The position numbers were made by a program, and so were the translations under genes. 64,000 bases of DNA from Blastobasis lacticolella (lineage: Eukaryota > Arthropoda > Insecta > Lepidoptera > Blastobasidae), in the NCBI GenBank assembly GCA_905147135.1, contig LR990046.1, positions 11,314,501-11,378,500 on the forward strand. Direction: 5' to 3'. The notes under the pieces were generated by a model. That model searched no databases and had not been told where the DNA came from. It saw only the letters and a program-made list of their open reading frames with translations. Below, piece after piece: positions 20,871 to 32,545 of this stretch; within the stretch, counting starts at the first letter, position 1; each line of letters begins with the position of its first letter.

Positions 20871-21649
20871 ATCTCTCACTCACTAAATTGTATCAAGATG
20901 ACCTACAATAAAATGATGTGTGCGTATCTACGTATTCGTAAAAGATGGCACTGTCTGACATTTGAACTCAAACAATAAAAGTAAAACCACAGACCTTAAT
21001 AGACACTTCCGCTCGAAAACAGCAGAGGTAGATAACTTCCCACTCATTTTGGGTAAACAATATCTAGTACACTTCACTGTGCCACTAAAAACTTTAGCGA
21101 ACAATCGGGAGCAAGATCTGGAGGCCAGCAATGATGTATACAAACAAGGCCAGGGCGGGCGGCAGGGCGGGCGCGTGCCCGTTGCTAGGCGACGCGCCGC
21201 GGGTGGGCGTGGCAATCGATACCACCCCCGCTAGGCGCTGGTGTCTCGAGGGCCGGACCTAGGACGCTTAAGGGGGGTCTGTTGAAGGAAAGTATTAAAG
21301 CGACGTGTGCGTTGCAAGATCTTAGTTTTAAAGTCAGACTTAAGTGGTCTAGTATCCTCGTAGAATTGATATTTGTTAGGGTCAATTTGTTCTCGAGTTG
21401 GGAACTTGTGACAACGGACCGTTAGTACGGACTTCTGTGACGTGAGGTGGACAGATAGCGATTAGTGATTGGATTGGCGCCAGTGTTCATGATTGGCTGC
21501 CGATGATTGCGATGCTTGTTGCGGTTATCTTTTGCTGCTTGTGTGCGGGTTATGTCACTGAACGTGTTCTTGGCGATTAAATCTTCCCACATAATGAATA
21601 ACACACATTATCTACATGTAAGTTTTTACAGTACCTGCCTAATAAGCAA
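20871..21649. other. Intergenic with a GC patch
   Basis: GC- and CpG-rich at 21145-21245 (GGGCGGGCGGCAGGGCGGGC). Open frames overlap here on both strands, but the longest starts at TTG, not ATG, and none has a recognisable domain. Confidence 0.3.
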
Positions 21650-21999
21650 ATATAAATAAATAAATATGCTTCGACAAATTAACACGCCTTCTAGCCCCTA
21701 AGTAGGCAAACATGTCGTGGGGGCTATTTAACGAATACACCATTTATGTACTTTTAAATACATACTTATACAAATAACTTTACATACTACTTTCTACGAC
21801 GCTTTACACTGTGCTGAGGACAGGGGACAATAGTGTGCCATTGTCTATCACAAAATTATGGAAGAGAGAGATCAAGACCCTCAGATATGAGGAATACGAT
21901 CAGAGGAGGGATACATGTAACACCCAGGCCCATAACAGTGTTCGGCTAGTAATCGCACCGGGACCTCTTACATGGTAGACCTGCAACTTGACCACTAAA
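21650..21999 (-). repeat. SINE family B with internal insert
   Basis: Flanks match family B: AAATTAACACGCCTTCTAGC, ACTTTTAAATACATACTTAT on the left, AACACCCAGGCCCATAACAG and GGGACCTCTTACATGGTAGA on the right. About 130 bases near 21786-21915 have no counterpart in the other B copies and include AGAGAGAGATCAAGACCC. The origin of the insert is unknown. Confidence 0.65.
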
Positions 22000-24900
22000 T
22001 CAATAAAAATAGACTCGATGATCAACCCATTCACAAAGAATGATTCAGAGTACTTGTAGAGCGAGGGGCTGTGAAGGTGGGTCCCTAACTACGGCTCTGT
22101 CCTCACGTGATGGTTCGAGCTGACAGGCCTTTTCCTTTCTACCGACTCTCACTGCCTGGAATTAGATACAAATGGGTTACAATACATACATGTACTTATA
22201 CGTCGTATTCAAGGCGGTAAGTTACCAAGTACGATTACGTACTATTACGGCTTTATCAAAACACATGCGTAAGTAATACGTACATAATATGACGAAACAT
22301 TAATGTAAGTAATTTTGTTACGATACTATTGTATCGTTTTACTTAATAAAACTTAAGTTACATTAAAGTTGGTTTGCCAAACTGGAGGCCAGTTTTAGGA
22401 TAGAGTATTCTCTAAGTAAACTATAATACTATTAAGTATGATAATATAAAAATTATCCAGTAGACCTGTGTCATTCGGTGGTTAACATGATAGCCGTCCT
22501 GCAGGTCCTAAGTTCGTATCTGAAAATATAACAATTTCTGGGTTCTTAGGGAACAGAGTTTTAGGGACAGGGTTAGCTAATAATATAAAATAATCTGTAT
22601 CTTTTTAGACATAGTGATAAAATTAGGCTATGGCCTCCTCCATCGATTGAACTTCCATCTGTGTAAGGTATCTCACTGGCAGACTTGCTGCGTCTGAGAT
22701 CAGTCAATAAACGTTTCAATCTGCCTACAAACAACATTAAAGCCAACAACGTAAACTATTAATTACAGCGTTTACATTATAATTAAACGATGCAAAGTAA
22801 CCGATTGGCCCCCCAATCCATCACGTGTTTAATATCGCTGTCAGAAAGAAATTGAGTTTCACCCTCGGCAGTGCCTGAGACAGGTCGTCGAGTCGGCGTG
22901 CCCTCGGTTGTAGGTTGGTGGTTGCTGTCGCCGACAAGAATCGTAATGAGCGTGGCGTAAATAGGAACTAAGATGTTGCCATATCGCAAACGTCCATTTT
23001 GGTACAAATTATGATGATGTTAAAAGAAACTAGCGCCCCCTCACACGTTCGTTATAGTCCTTGTCAAGTTTAGCTCCGGTGCGCAGAGGTCCGTCCACAC
23101 AATGCAGGCGGGGCCCGAGTTATGACCTGTCAACTGCAGAGATGCAACTACAGAAGCTCTACCTGGGCAGGATTCAGTCGGGCTCTGAATAACGCCACTT
23201 TCCCTTCCCATGTTCCGAGTGTTGGATGACAACTCGCTCGATCCATATGAATACGGTTGCAGATTTCCAAAAAGTTTGTTTAATTCAAAATGTATGCATA
23301 GTATCATAAGAAGTTTAGAAGAAGAACTTGAAAAAGCAGTCGCTGTATAAAAATATGACTTTACCAGAAAATGACGTCCCTCGAAATTAACCTACTAAGA
23401 AAATGACTTGGTACAAACACGACGTTCTTCTAAATTGACTTTTGACAAGAAAATGACCTGCCTCGCCAAAAGGCTTTTTTCCTGAATAGAATTTATTAGT
23501 TATAGACAAAATATTTAAAATAAGAAATAAAAAATAAACACTTAATATTAAAATATTCGATGTTAAAAAATTCATCCTCACTTTTGTCCACCGGAAAGTT
23601 TATTCAAGAGGTAGGTATGAGATTTATCCACGAAGAAAATAGAGATCGATCTGGCTGTTGTTCTTGAAACTCCGAAGATCTTGATAAAGGTACTGCGAAA
23701 GTCGACTCCAGTTAAAGTGAGCTGTCATAATCGGTGGTAAATATGATTATAATTTATATCATCACTGATGAAAATGAAAACGATCGGTCCTTGGATAGAA
23801 TTGCAAAATTGTTCCGCGATGGCATTAACAAGGTTGTGAAAACACCCCTCTGCCCCTGCTGCCGAAAACACGATGCCCGTGACTTGGATAGAACAGTGAG
23901 TGTGAGCGGTCCATTATGAGAAGGAACTACCTACATAATTATCTGTCCGTGGTGTAGGTAGGATTTATTTATAAATTTCTATAGAATTTGTTTGCCTAAA
24001 ATTAGGTTAGGTACTTATTACCATATTCCCGGCGAAAATAGATATCTACATAGAGTTTTGAAATAAATTATAGCCTATGGGTTGTTCTGGAATATTTAAT
24101 TCATATATTTAAAGCTTCAGCACTACTCCGTGAAGTAGGTGAAAGCTACTTACTTGCTTGAAAGAGTAATATTCATTTTCCTTTATCTTTCGCATTTACT
24201 TATAAGTAATAATTATTATAATACTTTTATTTTATTTATTTTTTCTTTGGTAAGTATTAACATTGGGAACCTATAGCGATTTTCAAGTTTAAAATAAATT
24301 AAGTGAACAAAATGAAATTAACAATAACAAAATCTATTCAAATGTCCATTGAATTTGTAATAAACAAACAATTCTGGGATCGTTTTATAATATTATGAGC
24401 ATAGCGTGATCCCGCGGCGCCGCTCGCGCCCGGCCGAGTAATTAATACGAATGGGCGGCGGCGCGCTGACGACCCGTCCGTCCGTTCGTACACGGCCCAT
24501 AAAACCACGATTACCTTTTATAAACACTACATTTATAACTATTTTACGATTGTATTATTTATTTTACGTAATATATTATGTTGTGGTGGAGGACTTTGAT
24601 TTTTTTTCTAAACTGTGCGCCTTCAAATATTTAAAATTCTCCGGCGCAGTGCACTCCATTAATTTATTGTAGTCGACTCGGGCGGCTGGCGTGGCGAGGG
24701 CTTCTCTTGGGACGTTGACTTGTTGAGGCTTTTAGTTCCGATTTTCGAAAATGCCTACATTTAATGTAAAATGAAGTTATAGCTTTAACACTATGAATCA
24801 CAAACAACAGTTTTTCTTTCGTTATAATTTTCTGGCATTAAACAGATTTTGGGGGTAGGTAATGAAATGTTTTCTATAACGTCGTTTACACTACACTTGG

Positions 24901-25799
24901 GTTGTGGAATAAAGAACTCCCTGGTTAAAATTTTTTTAAAAAGAGAATGTACGTAGGTATTTACAATAGGTATGGAGATTTTTAAGAAGGCTGTAAAAAC
25001 TACGAGAGCGAGTAAATTGCTAGAGGTAGAAAAGACAAGCATTAGAAGGCGATCGATCATGTGGATACGACCGGTTTCAAAAATAGGGCTCCAGAGCTCT
25101 GAATAAATGAAAATTGAAACACCCGCGATAATTCTTAATATGTATCCCGAGTGGAAATTTAACTGGAAGCTCTCATAGAGCTTCGAAATCGTTTGGTAAA
25201 ACTACATACTTATACATTGACACCACAGGTGACTGTAAACTGTCTTTGTAAATATTTTGTAAGTAACTAAATAAATGTTTGCTTACTCCATTTTCTTAGT
25301 TGCTCTAGCTATCGTTTAGCACTGCGTCAGAGTGCGACTCCACAGGCGCTTGCCCGCGCGCGGCGCCGCCGCCGGACCGGCCGGCGCTCGCGCCGCGCCC
25401 GCGCGGGACTCGCCCGCACTAAATTTAAATATTTTAATCCTTAATTTAAATTTTTGACATTTTTATTTTATGTTGGTATTCGTGTAGTTTCATTTTTAAT
25501 GTTATTTGTCATATTCGGGAGACAGCGCCGTTGCGACTGCTTTGAGAGTGAGTAATTTGTTGTATTGCACTTGTAGAGCACGCAGGTTGGGTCAGGTCAG
25601 GTACCTACACTATACTATATACACACTACTAATAACTGGGCGATTTATTACTTGAATTTCGTACTCAAAAAACCTTAAAAATTCAGTTTTATGTTCGATA
25701 TTAGGTACATTAAACGTCCTTAATATTTTTATTTCTTATATATAATTGTAAGTAATTACACGATTGTTAGTCACAAATTATCCCATCTTACCTATGTAT
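22000..25799. other. Long intergenic stretch with two CpG-rich islands
   Basis: No host gene or recognised repeat over 3.8 kb. Two compact GC islands stand out in AT-rich DNA: 24412-24490 (GCGGCGCCGCTCGCGCCCGG) and 25330-25425 (GCGCGCGGCGCCGCCGCCGG). They may be regulatory or remnants of GC-rich exons elsewhere in the family of such islands near opa. A 22783-23307 block is more GC-mixed with minus-strand frames of 74-88 codons that I do not recognise. Confidence 0.35.
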
Positions 25800-25805
25800 G
25801 GTCTC

Positions 25806-25960
25806 CATCATCATCATCAGCTCAACCGCGGGACGTCCACTGCTGGACATAGGCCTCTCCCAAGCCTTCCACATCGATCGATTCTGTGCCTCTTCTATTC
25901 ATATGTGGGAAGACGCCACAAACTTCACCGTCCGTCTATCTAGTGAGAGACCGTCCTATG
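25806..25960 (-). repeat. RTE-type LINE 3' end fragment
   Basis: CATCATCATCATCAGCTCAA then GACGTCCACTGCTGGACATA and GGCCTCTCCCAAGCCTTCCA. This is the inverted form of the RTE C-terminal codons EAYVQQW plus the GAT-repeat tail. Typical in moth genomes. 5'-truncated. Confidence 0.75.
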
Positions 25961-26239
25961 GTTCGGCAAATTTAATTTAAAATTGATTGATTATAAGTCA
26001 AAATCAAAAAATTCAAATTTATTTATTCTAATAAAATTAATCAAAAATTACAAGTTAGTTAAAAATTACAACATACCTACTTATAGTAAATGGGTACAAA
26101 TAAAATAAAGGCTACATATTTGCAACTCTTCAATAAGTACCTACATACCGCCAGTTGCAGAAACAATCTTTAAATTGAATACTCTATTAAATTAAATGCC
26201 TTCATGTTTCGTCTTTTTGATACAGAAACAGACAGCGAT

Positions 26240-26278
26240 ATGTTTATTTATTTATTTATTTTATTTATTTTTTTATTT
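26240..26278. repeat. (TTTA)n microsatellite
   Basis: TTTA/TTTT repeats directly before a SINE A fragment, on its 5' side. Confidence 0.7.
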
Positions 26279-26462
26279 GACTGAATGTGTAACCATGATC
26301 CAATCTGGTCAGGTGCCCCTGTTAACAGGGTTACGGTGGTCAGATGGCAGTCGCTCCACTGTAATCACTTGATGTCCCGAATCCTAGATCATGGTCAACG
26401 CGGACCCTAAGCCGTCGCGTACGAGACCACAACCGGGGCATTAAGGCCAATATTATTTTTAA
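26279..26462 (+). repeat. SINE family A, 3' half
   Basis: GACTGAATGTGTAACCATGA, GGCAGTCGCTCCACTGTAAT, CCTAGATCATGGTCAACGCG and GAGACCACAACCGGGGCATT match the 6547 copy. Head absent. Confidence 0.82.
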
Positions 26463-26465
26463 TTT

Positions 26466-26555
26466 CGGATGGCACTAGACGGGCCTTTGTTGAGATTTCT
26501 GGGAAAGGACCATGGACAGCAGTGGGCGTCTTCCGGCTGATAAGTGCTACCTACT
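26466..26555 (+). repeat. RTE-type LINE 3' end scrap
   Basis: ACCATGGACAGCAGTGGGCG then TCTTCCGGCTGATAAGTG resembles the end of RTE ORFs (TATGTCCAGCAGTGGACG...GGCTGATGATG). Weak and diverged. Confidence 0.4.
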
Positions 26556-26888
26556 CCCTCATAATAAATTTTTAATCTATGTTAAAATTATAAAGTTATT
26601 GTCTATGTATGCCCCGAATTATTTATTAAACCAAAGTTTTGATACAAGTGGCCCTAAATAAATTAAATAGGTCCTACCTATCCCTTACCTACTAATTTCT
26701 CCTGCAAAGCAACAAAGCTTGTATTGTTGTGTTCTGGTTTATAGGATAAGGTAGCCAGAGAGGCATATCTTTTTAGTCTTCGCAGTGACTACGCACTGAC
26801 GGTTCTGCACCAGTATTTGTCTACTTGAAAACAAATGTTAAAGGCGATAGTTCCTATCGCTTTCCGTATTTATTTACAACTTATTAAC

Positions 26889-27015
26889 GGCCAGTTTCTC
26901 GAACGTTAATCTATCGTTAATCCTCAATTAACATTCGCCATCCTTATCTATGGTGAGTGGTAGACAGAGACGGAAAGAGTTTTAATCGATGATTAACATT
27001 GTCATTTCAGAAACT
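26889..27015. mobile_element. Foldback MITE (GGCCAGTTTCT ends)
   Basis: Ends GGCCAGTTTCTCGAACGTTA and GTCATTTCAGAAACTGGGC are imperfect inverted complements. Interior TTAATC/GATTAA blocks are also inverted, around CGCCATCCTTATCTATGGTG. I recall similar elements as common in moths. Confidence 0.65.
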
Positions 27016-27856
27016 GGGCGATAGTCACTCTTGGGACGTAACTGTAACACCTTTATTATTTTAATACGTTAATAAGTATTATAAACTGAACTAAGTGGGT
27101 ACCTACTTTTATTTTACGCATTTACGTATAGGTACACATAGTAACAGAACAAGTAAGCTATTTCCTTTTCCTTTCTTTTTATACAACAAAAAATATGGCA
27201 AGAGGTCTGATGGTATGTTTATCGTGCCTTGAGAGCTGAGTCAGGCATGTGTATGGGCCACATGCGTAGATACTCTAGCGGTGGCCCTTATTGGCTCTAC
27301 GTCTTTAAGCAGCGGCTGCGTCAGCTGGGATCGTCAACGTCGTTAATTTATGCAAATTTCGTTGATAATTGCGTATTTGCAACGTTTGTCGTGGAAACTT
27401 TGGAGCCGTGGGGCCCTGAAGCCCTGAAGCTAAAAAGCTACTTTCCAGATTAATTCGTTCCACCGGTGAGAGGAGGGCTGTCTCATTCATGTCAGCGGAG
27501 GAATGCAGCCAGCCTTATGGGCACCATCCCCATCAGTGGCAGCGATATAGGAGACATTTTTAGATTAGGATTTTAGGCTAATTTACTTTTAATTGGATAA
27601 GTTCTCATCTTTGTTTTGTTTATCATAATGTTGCTGTTTAATAAAATAGGCAATCCGAAAACACTTTTTTCTCTATTTCTTAAAACACTTGATTACTTAC
27701 AAAACTTAAAACTACAAATCACACAATTTTTGTTTATCACATAACATCACATACATAAAATGTTAGCATGACGTCACCGCGCTAGTCCAAAGTGCCACGA
27801 ACTCACGGCAGATGGCGCTATAGCAAGCGTACGCTTATTTCGCCGAGGTCAGGCAT

Positions 27857-27938
27857 GACGAGGTGGCCGAGTGGTTAAGGCGTTGGACTGCTAATCCAAT
27901 GTGCTCTGCACGCGTGGGTTCGAATCCCATCCTCGTCG
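27857..27938 (+). tRNA. tRNA-Ser (anticodon GCT)
   Basis: A complete class II tRNA of 82 nt. Acceptor stem GACGAGG (27857-27863) pairs with CCTCGTC (27931-27937), with discriminator G at 27938. The anticodon stem TTGGA/TCCAA encloses CT-GCT-AA with anticodon GCT at 27890-27892. A long variable arm with a GC stem follows, then GGGTTCGAATCCC T-arm (box B). Box A TGGCCGAGTGG is intact. A run of T from 27943 is the Pol III terminator. Unlike the SINE heads elsewhere, all stems pair, so this should be a working gene decoding AGC/AGU serine codons. Confidence 0.96.
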
Positions 27939-27942
27939 GTGA

Positions 27943-27951
27943 CTTTTTTTT
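27943..27951 (+). terminator. Pol III terminator of tRNA-Ser
   Basis: An uninterrupted T-run four bases past the tRNA 3' end. Confidence 0.85.
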
Positions 27952-28642
27952 TAACAAGTTTATTTATTACCTTAATCTTAATTGTTTATATTAAATTAAT
28001 TGGTTTTAGATTGATTAAAAATAACACTACCTAAGTATGGGACTAGGATACAAACTTTTTTGTTTGGATATTAATTTCTAACTTCCTGTATTAATAGTAC
28101 CTAATAGAGCTTTGTGCGAGTTTTTGTAGATTTACGCTTTAATTTACTTAAATAAAAATAAAGTTAATTTAAATATAAGTAATTTTAAGACTTAGATAAA
28201 AAATAACCACTTAAATTTTTACGACGACACGTTGAAAGGCGAAGGTGTTGGCATAACGTCTCCGTACAGCGGGGCCGGATGCCGCCGGGCGCGGGCTGGC
28301 GGCTTCCGCCCGGAAGGAAGGCGACGCCTGAAGAGTGCCACCGTTACTGTTGCAGGCCCCTTGAGGAAACCAGGGAGTTTCATTAGTATATACGTGTCTT
28401 GGTTTTAAATCGACGCGACAAAATGACAGTATCTACCAAAGCGATTGGAAAGTGAGCTACCTTCCAGGTAATTTTTTTAACTGCTCTGTGTATTTACCAA
28501 TGTGGTTCTTGGGGTAGGGTCTCCTCCTATACTCGATCTTTTTTAAGGTTTTAGCGTAGTCTGCACAAAGAGGAATGTTTCCAAGAACCGTTACTTTCTC
28601 GCCACCGTACTCTCAGACGATGGAATAGATTTCATGCACATC
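27952..28642. other. Intergenic with a GC patch
   Basis: AT-rich, then GC-rich at 28255-28330 (CGGGGCCGGATGCCGCCGGG). No gene recognised. Confidence 0.3.
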
Positions 28643-28653
28643 ATCTAGTTGCC

Positions 28654-28732
28654 AGGACAGGGTGCATTGGCGCTCATTGGAGGAGGCCTATGTCCAGCAG
28701 TGGACTAGTATAGGCTGATGATGATGATGATG
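28654..28732 (+). mobile_element. Very short 5'-truncated RTE insertion with target-site duplication
   Basis: The 79-bp insert encodes the RTE C-terminus (QDRVHWRSLEEAYVQQWTS then a stop at 28716) and ends in (GAT)n. The target ATCTAGTTGCC occurs on both sides, at 28643-28653 and 28733-28743. So nearly the entire element was lost during insertion. Clean duplication and an intact frame suggest it is fairly recent. Confidence 0.82.
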
Positions 28733-28895
28733 ATCTAGTTGCCTGGCTTCGAAGTAACGTACGGACATCGTAAACCTGTTTACCACGCATGTGCAAGATG
28801 TGGAATGAGCTCCTTCTCTCAGCGTTTCCCTTGCACTTCAATAGGGGTTTTTAAAAAGGCATGTCTACAGGTAGGTAGGTACTCAAAGGCCTGCA

Positions 28896-28985
28896 CCGTA
28901 TCCGCTCCCCTTAGGTTACTGATGTCCAGGTCGATGGTAGCCGCTTTCCATCAGGTGGACCGTCTGACTGTGTGCCTATCTAAGC
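28896..28985 (+). repeat. LINE tail fragment (CATCCGCTCCCCTTAGG type)
   Basis: Parallel to 14343-14425. Contains GCACCGTATCCGCTCCCCTT and GTAGCCGCTTTCCATCAGGT. Confidence 0.6.
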
Positions 28986-29239
28986 AATAAAAAGTTTAGG
29001 TTTAGCGTAAATATACAAAATAACTTTTTAGTCACCAGTTACCCTAAGCTAGGTAGGGGCATGTCAAGGTATACCTACTTGAATAATATTAATTTCTCAT
29101 GTACGACTATATCGAATTTATGATGTGATCCACGTGATTCAGTAGTGAACATTTGACACTTGAACACTTGTGAAATTAAAATTCTGCGCTGGGCCTGATC
29201 GTCGTGTGTAGGACGTAGGAGAGAAAGTGTCCAATATGT

Positions 29240-29524
29240 ATGTCTTTGGTTCTTCTGATAACTGGGCCACTAACAGGACACGGCCCTTATAATAACCACA
29301 ACCTTTTGACCATAGCCCTGACGGACAGCCCCGTGTACAGAGCATGCCCAGAGGAAGCAGAAATAGCTGCCCAGTCCCGTTCACTGACAGCGGCGTGGCT
29401 CCACATAGGTATTTCGTATTTAGGACAACCAACCACCCTCCTGAAGATCTTCCTGAGATTGAGAGGTCTCTTGAATTTCCTTGAGGAGCTAGTTGACAGG
29501 AACATTAGAGTGTTACCCAAATGA
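29240..29524 (+). pseudogene. Non-LTR retrotransposon ORF2 C-terminal fragment
   Basis: The frame contains TGHGPYNNHNLL, LTDSPVYRACPEEAE and, further on, YLGQPTTL then LRGLLNFLEEL. This order matches the post-RNase H tail of jockey/CR1-like LINEs (...LTGH...L.DSP.CR.C.EEEET...YLG.P...L..LL.FL.EL). The Cys/His ligands of the tail are partly lost and the middle is degraded, so it is non-functional. No upstream reverse transcriptase is joined to it. Confidence 0.65.
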
Positions 29525-30587
29525 TAACCTCCACGACCACATGAAATAGGCGCTATTTTCGTCGAGTTGCGTAGAATGCTCGGATTTATTCGTATCTAAT
29601 CTAATCTAGTTTATCTTGTAAATGATTGATTTATTATAATTAGTCCAACTCACTCGATAAAGGAATTGCGACTACGACTTTGACTTTATCGTAGTCACTA
29701 AGCGCGACTGCACCAGACTACCCTAACTAGATTTAAACCGCAACACAAACCAACTTACTATTTTATTAGATTAAGCACACGCTCTGTAAGGCACGGGTCG
29801 GTGACTGCCGTTATATCTTATATCTGTTTGTAATTAAATGTGGCGAGGCGATCCACCGCACGCGCCGCCACGTGCGAGCCGGGAGCGGCGTATGCGCATT
29901 GTCATAGCGACATTTATGAACAATGCGCCTGCCACGCGCCTACACCCGCGACGGATGTCTGCAATATCCAACAAGCAGTTACGGGCACTTACTAGGGTGC
30001 TACTGGGCTATGAACTCATCTGCGTAGGAGGTGGAGCAGTGCGTTTTAGTGCGGATGGAACAACGATGTTTGAATAGGGAGTTGATTTGGCTTTTTTATC
30101 ACATTTGGTAAAAATGAATTCCTTCATATGTTGAGATGTAAGTATAGTTATAATGAAAGAGCATAAAGGGTTAATGCAGGTGATCAAACCTTGTGATCAT
30201 TTTACAGGCAGGACATGTGAAAAAAATAAGGGTCAATGCGGGTTTGTCATGTTATCAAGGAACTGTTTATAAAATAGCTCTATTTTTAGCATTAATAGTT
30301 ACATTACAATGAGGATTGGTCTCAGCTATTTTACCCAGACGTACGAAAATACTGCTTATAAATCTTAAATAAAAATAATTATTTTCAAGCCAGTTTAGTT
30401 TGAAACAAATATAAGTAATTATTTACCAACACCGTTGAGACTACCATCTCTTCAGATGATAAACCTAGCATCACACCATTGACACTACCATTCCGTTGAC
30501 CCTAGCCTGTAGGAGAAATGTTCACAATAAATAACTCATTAAAATTCGCAATATTCCACAGACCAACCAACATCCAAGCACGCATCG
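29525..30587. other. Intergenic with a GC patch
   Basis: CpG-rich at 29840-30000, otherwise AT-rich. A 79-codon plus-strand ATG frame (29838-30077) has no recognisable motif and I do not call it. Confidence 0.3.
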
Positions 30588-30788
30588 CTACCGCTGTGTT
30601 AGAAGGCGCGTAGACGCATCATGTCGCAATCCCAATAAATTTCGTAGCACGCCGCCAGTGTTAGCTAAAACCCGCCGATTGGTATCGGAAGGAGGGCGGG
30701 CCAGAGGGGCGACTTCCGGTTCCGGGTGCTCCGCTCTCCATAACTCATCATCAGAGCCCCGCGGGAGGCGCCTCCCCCCGTAACACAA
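30588..30788 (-). pseudogene. Unrecognised reading frame, possibly retrotransposon-derived
   Basis: A 66-codon minus-strand frame in a GC-rich block, with text such as EPEVAPLARPPSDTNRRVLA and GGVLRNLLGLRHD. The low-complexity Pro/Arg-rich style and the downstream AT-rich tail suggest the end of a LINE ORF, but I cannot name a family. Not supported as a host gene. Confidence 0.25.
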
Positions 30789-31814
30789 AGAAATATAAAG
30801 ATCCAGTGAATTATACCCTCTGAGTAAGCAAAAGGGGGATACGTCGCGCGGGACATGAAATATAAACTTTTATTTTTTTGTGTGTGCTCGTATAAAATAT
30901 AGAGCAACTTTCTATAACAGTATAGGGTAGCTAGATTTTGCCTTCGTCGTCGTTCGTGTGACTACAATTTGATAAGATAAACCAGCATTATGTAACTCTT
31001 GGACCCAAAAATTAACATTATCATTACCAATGATCAACAGCCAACAGTCCCCTGTAGACTTGAGCCTCCCGTTATAGCCAAAATACTCTCTATAAAAGAA
31101 TATCCTACAGATATTATAATTGCGAAAGTTTGTAAGGATCGTTCGGATGTTTGTGACTACTTCACGCAAAAAATATTTAACGGATTTCATTGTAATTTGG
31201 CAGTAATATAGCTTATAGCCAAGAATAGTATGTAGGCCACAATTTATACTGAAATTCAATGTAGTTTCCACGGGAACGGGTCTGGAACATTATAACCGAA
31301 TTTGGAGTGGACGAAGTCGCGGGCAAAAGGTAATGATTGAATATGATACACAATTTATACAGGGTATATACATAAGATACATGCCCAAAATACACAATTT
31401 TCACAATTATCTAGCCGATGAATAATGGACATTACTAGTTCGACTTCCATGAGTGTCGCCTGTGATAGGTACAATGCGAAGCCGATACTACCCGATGTGC
31501 ATAAAGCTTCTTCGACAGTTCAGGAAGCCCAAATGTAGTTGTCACATGAAGACAAAGGGTGGGTCATTACTTAGAGATGTTGCGGTAGTTACCTATACGA
31601 TATATCGTATTAAATGCATTTTTTAATACAAAATTATATTAAAGGCAGGCGAATTAATTCAACTAAATAGTGCACTTAAATTACCTACAAGAAACAGGTG
31701 AGTTAAGTCTACTAAATAGTATATTTAATTACCCTAGGTGAATTGTTCCAGGTGTATTAGGTCTACCGTGAGGCATTATTTAAAGCTCTTAGCTTTTTTA
31801 TACTACGCAGTCAC
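30789..31814. other. Intergenic, nothing firm
   Basis: Overlapping frames of 119 codons (minus, 30912-31271) and 70 codons (plus, TTG start) have no recognised domain. The motif GACGAAGTCGCGGGCAAAAG at about 31310 is a LINE tail scrap in inverted orientation. Confidence 0.3.
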
Positions 31815-32090
31815 AAACAAGCAGACAGCCCACCTGATGGTAAGTGGTAACTGTCGCCCATAACATCTACGATTCATGCACTTAGGTTATAGGCAACAAA
31901 AATGAAGAATCGCGGGTGCGTTGTCACTGTGAGGACTGTATAAGATGAAATGCCTCAGTAATTACGCTGGATACCATATCCATTAAGTCGCAACACAACA
32001 ATGCAAGCATTGTTGCTTGTCGGCAAAAATAGATAAGGCGGTGGTACTCACCCAGGCAGGCTCCTCAGGCTTGACAGAATCTTACTACCT
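31815..32090 (+). repeat. LINE tail fragment, partner of 20475-20605
   Basis: CAGACAGCCCACCTGATGGT, AAGTGGTAACTGTCGCCCAT and CAGGCTCCTCAGGCTTGACA, in the same order as the shorter partner. Confidence 0.6.
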
Positions 32091-32446
32091 GTTAGCTGTA
32101 TTATAGGTAATAAATAATGTACTTATTAGCTTTTGCTTCTGAAATGGGATAGTATTATAGCGAGTCATATAAAAAAAGCACGTCGAACAAACGGACAAAC
32201 TAACAAACGCTCTGTCTCATCTATAATATTGGCAGTAATGCAGTGGGTGAACATTTTTTTGTGGACTTCAGAAACATTTTCGCCTAGATAGGTAAACTAT
32301 TGGAGTGTGACTTCGGTTAGCTTTTTATTTTAAGTAGACATGTATTGGCATGATTTGTCAATTTGGTTAACATTGTTTTTAGTTACGGCGTCATTCCTGA
32401 TAACTAGGGTTAACATTCGTCCTTTAATTTATTTTTAGTTTTTAGG

Positions 32447-32545
32447 CTAGCCAGGCATTTGACCGCCGTCTCACCTGGTGGTAAGTGACGATGCGGCCGA
32501 TGATGAAGCATGCCAGTCTAGGAATTGTCTTAGCTCTATGTCCAT
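32447..32545 (+). repeat. LINE tail repeat C, copy 2
   Basis: GCTAGCCAGGCATTTGACCG, CACCTGGTGGTAAGTGACGA, TGCGGCCGATGATGAAGCAT. Confidence 0.65.

Noticed and set aside
20962..21234. 90-codon frame with protein-like first half
   Set aside because: It starts with TTG, not ATG, ends in composition-driven Arg/Gly repeats, and I recognise no homologue.
30912..31271. 119-codon minus-strand frame and its 70-codon plus-strand partner
   Set aside because: AT-rich, overlapping on opposite strands, no motif. The plus frame begins with TTG.
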